This document shows positions 57,889-64,000 of a stretch of 64,000 nt of DNA, one piece after another; position 1 is the stretch's first letter, and every line of letters starts with the position of its first letter. The DNA is from Loktanella sp. D2R18 (GTDB lineage Bacteria > Pseudomonadota > Alphaproteobacteria > Rhodobacterales > Rhodobacteraceae). The stretch lies in NCBI RefSeq assembly GCF_003318235.1, contig NZ_QOCG01000011.1, forward strand, positions 340,456 through 404,455, given 5' to 3'. The notes beneath the pieces are model-generated. The model saw only the letters and a list, made by a program, of their open reading frames with translations. It made no database searches and was not told the DNA's origin. Position numbers and translations under genes: made by a program.

Positions 57889-59232
57889 ATGAGCACAGCA
57901 CTGATCATTCTAGCCGCAGGCATGGGCACACGGATGAATTCCGATCAGCCCAAAGTGCTGCATGAAATCGGCTTTGCACCGATGCTGGTGCACGCGATGA
58001 AAGCAGGCGGCGCGCTGGGACCTGCGCATACGGTTGTGGTGGCAGGCCACGGCGCGGATGCGGTTGAAAAAGCGGCCAAAGCTTTTGACCCGGATGTGCA
58101 AATTACCCTGCAATCGGAACAATTGGGCACAGGCCACGCCGTCGCCCAAGCCCGCGACGTGCTGTCAGGTTTTACAGGCGACGCGATTGTGCTTTATGGT
58201 GACACACCCTTTATCAGCGCGGAAACGCTTGCAGCGATGTCGGCTGCGCGGCTCACCCATGACATCGTTGTGCTTGGGTTTGATGCGGCTGATCCGGGCC
58301 GCTATGGGCGATTGATTTTGCAAGATGATCAGCTGGATCGCATCGTTGAATTCAAAGATGCAACCGATCAAGAACGCGCCGTAACACTTTGTAATAGCGG
58401 CGTTATAGCTGCCAATTCTAATGTCCTACTTGACCTCATCGATGCCGTCGACAACAACAATGCCGCTGGTGAATATTACCTCACCGATATTGTTGGAATC
58501 GCACGCGCACGCGAGCTGTCCGCAACCGTTGTGCGCTGCCCTGAAGCCGAGACATTGGGCATCAATTCACGCGCCGAACTGGCCCGTGCAGAGGCGTTGT
58601 TTCAGGCCAAAGCGCGCGCACAAGCGACCGAGGACGGCGTCACATTGGTCGCACCTGACACGGTGTTTTTTGCTCATGACACGGTGATCGGGCTCGATAC
58701 TATCGTCGAACCCAATGTGGTTTTCGGCCCCGGCGTGACGGTTGAGTCTGGCGCGACAATTCGGGCATTTTCACACCTCGAAGGCTGCCATGTATCGCGT
58801 GGCGCCGTGATTGGCCCCTATGCCCGTTTGCGCCCCGGCGCAGAACTGTCAGAGGGCGTGAAGGTCGGCAACTTTGTCGAAATCAAAAACGCGACCGTAC
58901 AAGAAGGCGCCAAGGTCAACCACCTGAGCTATATCGGCGATGCCGATGTGGGCGCGCGCACGAATATTGGCGCAGGCACAATCACCTGCAATTATGACGG
59001 CGTGTTCAAACATAAAACCACGATTGGGCCGGATGCGTTTATCGGGTCAAACACGATGCTTGTCGCGCCTGTCACCCTTGGCGCTGAGGCGATGACCGCC
59101 TCTGGCTCTGTGATCACCCGTGACGTACCTGCTGGCGATCTGGCGATCGGGCGCGCACGACAAGAAAACAAATCTGGACTGGCAGTCAAACTATTCGACA
59201 AGCTGCGTGCGCTGAAGGCGAAAGGCAAATAA
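57889..59232 (+). CDS. glmU: Bifunctional UDP-N-acetylglucosamine pyrophosphorylase / GlcN-1-P acetyltransferase
   Basis: The 447-residue protein has N-terminal uridylyltransferase motif LAAGMGTRMNSDQPKVL and a C-terminal left-handed beta-helix acetyltransferase domain with hexapeptide repeats from about residue 250, including NHLSYIGDADVG and NIGAGTITCNYDG. It forms UDP-GlcNAc for peptidoglycan and LPS. It is followed after 1 bp by glmS, so both steps of amino sugar synthesis are cotranscribed. Confidence 0.97.
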   Translation: MSTALIILAAGMGTRMNSDQPKVLHEIGFAPMLVHAMKAGGALGPAHTVVVAGHGADAVEKAAKAFDPDVQITLQSEQLGTGHAVAQARDVLSGFTGDAIVLYGDTPFISAETLAAMSAARLTHDIVVLGFDAADPGRYGRLILQDDQLDRIVEFKDATDQERAVTLCNSGVIAANSNVLLDLIDAVDNNNAAGEYYLTDIVGIARARELSATVVRCPEAETLGINSRAELARAEALFQAKARAQATEDGVTLVAPDTVFFAHDTVIGLDTIVEPNVVFGPGVTVESGATIRAFSHLEGCHVSRGAVIGPYARLRPGAELSEGVKVGNFVEIKNATVQEGAKVNHLSYIGDADVGARTNIGAGTITCNYDGVFKHKTTIGPDAFIGSNTMLVAPVTLGAEAMTASGSVITRDVPAGDLAIGRARQENKSGLAVKLFDKLRALKAKGK

Positions 59233-59233
59233 T

Positions 59234-61057
59234 ATGTGTGGTATCATTGGCGTATTAGGCAATCACGAAGCCGCCCCGATTTTGGTCGAGGCGCTCAAGA
59301 GGTTGGAATATCGCGGCTATGACAGCGCGGGCATTGCAACGGTGAACAACCAACAGCTGGACCGTCGCCGCGCGGTTGGCAAATTGGTGAACCTGTCTGA
59401 TGTTTTGGTACATAATCCCTTGGCGGGCAAAGCCGGAATCGGCCACACCCGTTGGGCCACACATGGCGCGCCAAATGTGGGCAACGCTCATCCGCACCGC
59501 GCGGGTGGCGTCGCGGTCGTGCACAATGGCATCATTGAAAACTTCCGCGAATTGCGTGATTTTTTAGGGGCCGAAGGCATCGGGTTTGAAACCGATACGG
59601 ATACAGAAACCGTTGCATTGCTCGCGCAATATTACCGCGACCAAGGGCTGACGCCCGTCGATGCTGCCGCGCAAACGATTGCCCGGCTTGAAGGGGCTTA
59701 TGCGCTGTGTTTCTTATTTGATGGCGAAGAGGACTTGCTGATCGCCGCCCGCAAAGGGTCGCCCTTGGCGGTCGGCTATGGCGTCGGTGAAATGTTCGTG
59801 GGCTCAGATGCGATTGCGCTGGCCCCAATGACAGATCGGATCAGCTATCTTGAAGAAGGCGATTGGGCCGTCATTACCCGTGACAGTGTCGAAATTCGTG
59901 ACCACGCAGGCAATCTGGCGCAGCGTGAAATTCGCACCGTGCAACTGGACACCGCAACGGTCGATAAAAGCGGCTACAAGCATTTCATGGCCAAAGAAAT
60001 CGCGGAACAGCCCACTGTGTTGCAAGGTGCACTTGCGCATTACATCAACGGCGACGCAAGTGCGGTCACCCTGCCCGCGCCCGGCCTTGATTTCACAAAA
60101 ATCGAACGCATGACCATGGTCGCCTGTGGCACCGCATTTTATGCCTGCCTGGTTGCGAAATACTGGTTCGAACAGATTGCAGGTATCCCGGTTGAGGTCG
60201 ATGTGGCTTCGGAGTTTCGTTACCGCGAACCGCCTGTCACAGCGGGTACTGTAGCGCTGTTTGTCAGCCAATCCGGCGAAACTGCCGATACGTTGGCTGC
60301 GCTACGCTATATGGAGGGCAAGGCGGCCAAAATCGTATCCGTCGTAAATGTTCCGGAAAGCTCAATTGCGCGCGAAAGCGACCTGCCCTTGCCAATCCTT
60401 GCAGGCACGGAAATCGGGGTGGCCTCGACCAAAGCCTTTACCTGCCAATTGACCACGCTAGCGATTTTGGCCCTGAATGCGGCGCATGCACGCGGGCGCA
60501 TTGATGATGCCAGCTTGGCTACACATCTGACGCAACTGCGCGCCCTGCCGGGCATTATGAACACCGCATTGGCGATTGAGAACAAATGCGCCAGCGTTGC
60601 TGCCAAATTGGCCGAGACCCGCGATATCTTGTTCTTGGGGCGTGGCGCGATGTATCCGCTTGCGCTTGAAGGGGCGCTTAAGCTCAAGGAAATCAGCTAT
60701 ATCCATGCCGAAGCCTATGCCTCGGGCGAGCTGAAACATGGGCCGATTGCCTTGGTCGATCAACATGTTCCGGTGATCGTCATGGCCCCCCGCGACGCGC
60801 TTTTTGATAAGACTATATCGAACATGCAAGAGGTTATGGCGCGCGGTGGTAAGGTGCTCCTGATCACCGATCAAAAAGGCGCAGCCGAGGCGGGTGACGG
60901 CGTCTGGGACACGATTATCATGCCTGAGATTGATCCGTTCCTCGCGCCAATCCTTTATGCGGTGCCGGCGCAATTATTGGCCTACCATACCGCCGTTGCA
61001 AAGGGTACAGATGTGGACCAACCCCGCAACCTAGCCAAATCGGTGACTGTCGAATGA
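59234..61057 (+). CDS. glmS: Glutamine-fructose-6-phosphate aminotransferase
   Basis: The 607-residue protein starts MCGIIGV with the catalytic Cys2. The glutaminase domain (1-240) includes HTRWATHGAPN; two SIS domains follow (CGTAFYACLVAKYW, SQSGETADTLAAL), and the C-terminal end carries the conserved AKSVTVE. It makes glucosamine-6-phosphate. No glmS ribozyme is seen upstream, as the gene starts right after glmU. Confidence 0.97.
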   Translation: MCGIIGVLGNHEAAPILVEALKRLEYRGYDSAGIATVNNQQLDRRRAVGKLVNLSDVLVHNPLAGKAGIGHTRWATHGAPNVGNAHPHRAGGVAVVHNGIIENFRELRDFLGAEGIGFETDTDTETVALLAQYYRDQGLTPVDAAAQTIARLEGAYALCFLFDGEEDLLIAARKGSPLAVGYGVGEMFVGSDAIALAPMTDRISYLEEGDWAVITRDSVEIRDHAGNLAQREIRTVQLDTATVDKSGYKHFMAKEIAEQPTVLQGALAHYINGDASAVTLPAPGLDFTKIERMTMVACGTAFYACLVAKYWFEQIAGIPVEVDVASEFRYREPPVTAGTVALFVSQSGETADTLAALRYMEGKAAKIVSVVNVPESSIARESDLPLPILAGTEIGVASTKAFTCQLTTLAILALNAAHARGRIDDASLATHLTQLRALPGIMNTALAIENKCASVAAKLAETRDILFLGRGAMYPLALEGALKLKEISYIHAEAYASGELKHGPIALVDQHVPVIVMAPRDALFDKTISNMQEVMARGGKVLLITDQKGAAEAGDGVWDTIIMPEIDPFLAPILYAVPAQLLAYHTAVAKGTDVDQPRNLAKSVTVE

Positions 61058-61740
61058 CCTCAAAACGCGAAGCCCTGGACGCATTGCGCGCCGCTGGCGA
61101 TCCTGAAAAAGCCAAAGATATGCACCGCTATCACAAGGTGGATCGTCCCTATCTGGGCGTCGCGAACCCAGTGATTGATGATCTGGTCAAGACTTGGCGC
61201 GCGGATATCGATTTGGATGCGCGGCTGGTGCTGGCAAACAGCCTGTGGAAAAGCAATGTCCACGAGGCCCGCATCGCCGCAGCAAAGCTGCTAACCCAAG
61301 CACGCCTGCGCCCGGATGACGCGGCGGCGTGGGATTTGATCGTATCATGGGTGCCTGATTTTGACGCTTGGGCGATTGCGGATCATGTGTGCATTGCCGG
61401 GCAAAAACGGCTTGTTGCGGACCCATCACGGCTAGATACCGTTGAAAGCTGGACAGGTACTGATCATATGTGGACGCGTCGCGCCGCACTCGTGATGACA
61501 TTGCCGTGGACCAAGCAGAACAATCCGAAACCTGCGGAATTGGTAGCGCGTGACCGTGTGCTGGGTTGGGCGGCCGGATATACCACTGATCACGACAAAT
61601 TCATTCAAAAAGCCATCGCTTGGTGGCTACGCGAGCTTTCAAAACACGACGCTGAGCGGGTCCAGGTATTTATCACCCACCATGGCGCCGATATGAAACC
61701 ATCTGCCGTCAAAGAAGCGGGGCGTCTGTTGCCCACGTAA
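61054..61740 (+). CDS. AlkD-like DNA alkylation repair protein
   Basis: The 228-residue protein of HEAT-like repeats shows LANSLWKSNVHEARIAAAKLL, SWVPDFDAWAIADHV (candidate catalytic Asp) and MWTRRAALVMTLPW (Arg and Trp), the pattern of AlkD glycosylases that excise positively charged alkylated bases without base flipping. The ATG overlaps the glmS stop (ATGA), so it is cotranscribed with cell-wall precursor genes. Confidence 0.85.
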   Translation: MTSKREALDALRAAGDPEKAKDMHRYHKVDRPYLGVANPVIDDLVKTWRADIDLDARLVLANSLWKSNVHEARIAAAKLLTQARLRPDDAAAWDLIVSWVPDFDAWAIADHVCIAGQKRLVADPSRLDTVESWTGTDHMWTRRAALVMTLPWTKQNNPKPAELVARDRVLGWAAGYTTDHDKFIQKAIAWWLRELSKHDAERVQVFITHHGADMKPSAVKEAGRLLPT

Positions 61741-61758
61741 GGTGGATCAAGATCCACC
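61741..61758. other. Perfect hairpin between convergent genes
   Basis: GGTGGATC-AA-GATCCACC fills the exact 18-bp gap between the alkD-like stop and the convergent lipoprotein stop. It has no U tract, so it may act as a weak bidirectional terminator. Confidence 0.5.
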
Positions 61759-62208
61759 CTACTGACGATAGACGGTCAGTTCAGGCAGGCTCGTAAGCGG
61801 CACCCCAAGTAGGCGCATTGCCGCAAGGCTGATCTGGCTGCCCGCGCCAGCTTCACCGCCTGATGGGCGCAGTTCAAGGTTCACAGACGTACCGCCATAA
61901 CCCACGCGTCCCGGCGTCACCGCATCTACAAGAGGGGTTTTCAGCCAAATTCCCGGCTCGGTTGGCGGCCCAAGTGATGCAATTGTAACCCCCAAGGCAA
62001 CATCTATGCTCTCTGTCGGCGCTGTTGCCGCGGCGCGGTCTTCGGCGCTGGTGGTGTCAAATTCTTCGACGGTGGCTGCGCTTGCCGGCGGCGCGACCGC
62101 GACCACTGTCGTTTCCGTGATTGGGTCCGAAGGGGGCGACACCTCTTGAAACGCAGGTGTCGTACATCCGGCCAAAGCCACAATCGGGAGGAGTAATTTG
62201 ATATCCAT
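61759..62208 (-). CDS. Lipoprotein of unknown function
   Basis: The 149-residue protein has a short signal sequence with lipobox LAGC (Cys15). A disordered Pro/Ser/Thr/Ala-rich region (20-65) is followed by a beta-type domain with VTPGRVGYGGTSVNLELRPSGG. The C-terminus SLPELTVYRQ is conserved-looking in style with roseobacter D-galactarate dehydratase-like annotated lipoproteins, though I cannot confirm homology. Location predicted at the outer membrane or periplasm. Confidence 0.6.
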   Translation of the reverse strand: MDIKLLLPIVALAGCTTPAFQEVSPPSDPITETTVVAVAPPASAATVEEFDTTSAEDRAAATAPTESIDVALGVTIASLGPPTEPGIWLKTPLVDAVTPGRVGYGGTSVNLELRPSGGEAGAGSQISLAAMRLLGVPLTSLPELTVYRQ

Positions 62209-62231
62209 CCCTTCAACATATGGTGCACATG

Positions 62232-62249
62232 ACGATGTTACAACATCGT
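62232..62249. promoter_or_regulatory. Palindrome in the lipoprotein-moaA divergent promoter region
   Basis: ACGATGTT-AC-AACATCGT, an 8-bp inverted repeat around two bases, lies 24 bp before the lipoprotein gene and 45 bp before moaA. It could be an operator; no family match recognised. Confidence 0.35.
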
Positions 62250-62293
62250 GCGCTGTGCTTGCGCAGCGAGTTGCGCAGCCCTAGACTAGCCCG

Positions 62294-63298
62294 ATGAACC
62301 AGCCCTTAATTGACTCCTTTGCACGCGCGATTGAATACCTGCGCGTTTCTGTCACCGACCGGTGTGACTTTCGCTGCGTCTATTGCATGTCCGAGAACAT
62401 GACGTTCCTGCCCAAAAAGGAACTTCTGACGCTCGAAGAATTGGACCGGCTTTGCTCAGCATTCATCCGGCTTGGGGTGCGCAAACTGCGGATCACCGGG
62501 GGGGAGCCGCTTGTGCGCCGGGACATTCTGACGTTTTTTCGCGCCATGTCGCGGCATCTTGATGCCGGATCACTGCACGAGCTGACAATCACCACGAACG
62601 GCAGTCAGTTAGAACGGTTTGCGGATGATCTGTTTGCGGCGGGGGTGCGGCGGGTGAATGTCTCGCTCGATACGCTGGACGACCAAAAATTTGCCGATAT
62701 CACCCGCTGGGGGCGCCTTCCCCAAGTCTTGCGTGGCATTGACGCGGCCCAAAAGGCGGGATTGCGGGTGAAAATCAACACTGTCGCGCTCAAAGGGTTT
62801 AACGAAGATGAACTCTTTTCCCTGACAGATTGGTGCGCGTCGCGCGATCTGGATCTGACATTCATCGAAGTCATGCCAATGGGCGACATCGGTAACGAAG
62901 ATCGGTTTGGGCAATATTGGTCGCTCAAAGACTTACGCGCGCAGCTCGCGACGCGGACTGAAATCACTGATCTGCCCGAGAAAACCGGCGGGCCAGCGCG
63001 CTATGTGCAATTGGCAAACACAGGCCAAAAAATCGGGTTTATCACGCCGCTGTCGCATAATTTCTGCGAAAGCTGCAACCGCGTCCGGATTACCTGCACC
63101 GGCGAAATCTACACCTGCTTGGGGCAAGAAGGTCATTCTGACCTACGTGGCCCGCTACGCGCTTCCGAAGCAGATGCAGACCTTGACGCAGCAATCCATG
63201 CCGCCATCGCCCAAAAACCCAAAGGGCATGATTTCGATTATTCACGGCAAAAAGCCGACGGGCAAGTCAGCCGTCATATGTCGCATACGGGTGGGTAA
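62294..63298 (+). CDS. moaA: GTP 3',8-cyclase (molybdenum cofactor biosynthesis)
   Basis: The 334-residue radical SAM enzyme has N-terminal cluster motif [17 protein letters not shown] (SAM binding), a C-terminal second cluster [18 protein letters not shown], and the functionally important C-terminal Gly-Gly. It converts GTP to the 3',8-cyclo intermediate of molybdopterin. Other moa genes are not in the window. The stop is 95 bp before the interrupted gene at the right end. Confidence 0.96.
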   Translation: MNQPLIDSFARAIEYLRVSVTDRCDFRCVYCMSENMTFLPKKELLTLEELDRLCSAFIRLGVRKLRITGGEPLVRRDILTFFRAMSRHLDAGSLHELTITTNGSQLERFADDLFAAGVRRVNVSLDTLDDQKFADITRWGRLPQVLRGIDAAQKAGLRVKINTVALKGFNEDELFSLTDWCASRDLDLTFIEVMPMGDIGNEDRFGQYWSLKDLRAQLATRTEITDLPEKTGGPARYVQLANTGQKIGFITPLSHNFCESCNRVRITCTGEIYTCLGQEGHSDLRGPLRASEADADLDAAIHAAIAQKPKGHDFDYSRQKADGQVSRHMSHTGG

Positions 63299-63393
63299 TC
63301 CTCGGGAATTGGCTAGTCTTAGATGGGTTGCCGATAATATTCACCACCCAACATACTGTATATGTGCGGCTTATCTAAAAGGGTGTCAAAATA

Positions 63394-63882
63394 TTGCAGA
63401 CGACTATCGAGAAATGGAACGCATTGCATGCTGAGCAAGAAGAAATCAAAAATTTTCTCGCACTTGACACATTAGCTACGCAATTCCAAGCAATCCTAAA
63501 GCAATACAGTGCTGCGCAGGAAATCCTTAATAACCGCCATGTTTTGAATAACAGCTGGGTAATTCCTCAGCCCATTGACCTTTCAACTCACGTTTGCAGA
63601 CGTGCGCTTGCAGTCGGAATTGAATGTGCGCTTATGGAGTTGGAACAATACCTTGCTGACGAACAATTAGAGCTCCAAGCGGTCGTAGCCTTGAACCAAA
63701 CGGTTTCGCAAACGCGATTTGACTTTAGCAACGGCGTTTCTCTTATTGGTGCGCAAGATGTCATCCCATCGCAGACTGCGCAAACAATCTCCGACATTGG
63801 TATGACCGGCCTGAGCTCTGTTTGTGCCGTATTGATCCGTCGTGTTTCTATACCCAAACTTATGATACTGAGGTGCCCCTAG
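63394..63882 (+). pseudogene. Gene of unknown function truncated by an IS insertion
   Basis: The frame starts at TTG 63394 and encodes a largely helical protein (about 158 native residues). The last codons (ending CP then TAG) lie in the terminal repeat of the IS3-family element that begins at 63869, so the native C-terminus is lost. No domain recognised; Gln- and Leu-rich helices near residues 15-50 could form a coiled coil. AT-rich compared with moaA, so possibly acquired. Confidence 0.6.
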
Positions 63883-64000
63883 TTCCCTAGACGCCTGCCT
63901 CGTTCATTTTCTGTTGTTTCATTTCATAGTCAACCGGCGACAGCATGCCATTGTTGGTGTGCTTGCGTGTCGGGTTGTAGAACATCTCGATGTAGTCGAA
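63869..64000 (-). mobile_element. IS3-family insertion sequence, right end (continues beyond window)
   Basis: The element begins TGAGGTGCCCCTAGTTCCCT, a typical IS3-type terminal repeat, directly inside the upstream frame. The transposase is read on the minus strand. Its other end is outside the window. Confidence 0.8.
63887..64000 (-). CDS. IS3-family transposase OrfB, C-terminal fragment in window
   Basis: The last 37 codons are visible: FDYIEMFYNPTRKHTNNGML then SPVDYEMKQQK and a TAG stop. The YNPTRKH and SPVDYE segments are the conserved end of the IS3 rve integrase domain. The catalytic residues and OrfA lie beyond the right edge. It differs from the remnant at 49765-50061, so two different IS3 elements are present. 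Confidence 0.85.
   Translation of the reverse strand, partial: FDYIEMFYNPTRKHTNNGMLSPVDYEMKQQKMNEAGV

Noticed and set aside
59100..59260. glmS ribozyme
   Set aside because: glmS starts 1 bp after glmU, and no conserved ribozyme core is present; the ribozyme is known mainly from Gram-positive bacteria.
59804..60271. 155-codon minus-strand frame inside glmS
   Set aside because: Antisense shadow with no conserved features.
62907..63434. 175-codon frame overlapping the end of moaA
   Set aside because: Mostly an alternative frame of moaA; the part beyond moaA does not show a start or conserved motif.

Overview
The window is a piece of chromosome from an alphaproteobacterium, almost certainly a marine member of the Rhodobacteraceae (Roseobacter group). 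The evidence is a complex I (nuo) cluster interspersed with small genes known from this family (DUF5333, DUF5337, DUF4259), a four-subunit soxBDAG sarcosine oxidase operon, CcmI, Hint-domain proteins, and mid-50s GC as judged by eye. The genes are dense and largely translationally coupled (many ATGA, TAATG and TGATG overlaps). No tRNA, rRNA or CRISPR array was seen.

Layout. 1-6.1 kb: the start of an Atm1-type ABC half-transporter (cut by the left edge), a LysM protein, a LOG-family protein, a RarD/EamA permease coupled to a threonine-dehydratase-like enzyme, and a membrane protein of unknown role. 6.3-9.2 kb: sodB with a terminator and a possible operator, a Hint-domain protein, and an agmatinase-family gene broken by an apparent 23-bp deletion. 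9.3-14.6 kb: soxBDAG (sarcosine oxidation feeding one-carbon metabolism). 14.7-21.9 kb: ccmI-ruvX-DUF1289, an orphan ABC ATPase, an AlkC-like protein, an atypical SDR, a second Hint protein with Ser in place of the nucleophilic Cys, and two glycine-rich lipoproteins. 22-25.7 kb: prfC, a DEAD-box helicase and a small TTG-start membrane protein.

25.7-48.5 kb is one long minus-strand cluster: nuoA-N with accessory reading frames, then birA, coaX and the RNase J gene. The cluster holds two short frames below 60 codons (45 and 52 codons), a shared helix-hairpin-helix type domain on NuoE and its neighbour, and two intrinsic terminator-like hairpins (after nuoA, and between the nuoF-side and nuoG-side genes). 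These suggest the cluster is not one uniform transcript.

48.5-55.8 kb is an accessory stretch: an unknown membrane protein, an IS3-family remnant, an unknown 114-residue gene flanked by twin short palindromes, a four-gene glycolipid-type operon (GT2 glycosyltransferase, polytopic membrane protein, methyltransferase, UPF0104/YbhN-like protein), and a decayed AraC regulator. 55.9-63.3 kb returns to housekeeping: a DegT-type aminotransferase, gph, glmU-glmS-alkD, a lipoprotein and moaA. The right edge holds a gene of unknown function interrupted by an IS3-family element that runs off the window.

No wholly new multi-gene system can be proven from sequence alone. The best candidates for something undescribed are the small coupled frames and shared accessory domain inside the complex I operon, the Ser-type Hint protein, and the glycolipid operon.
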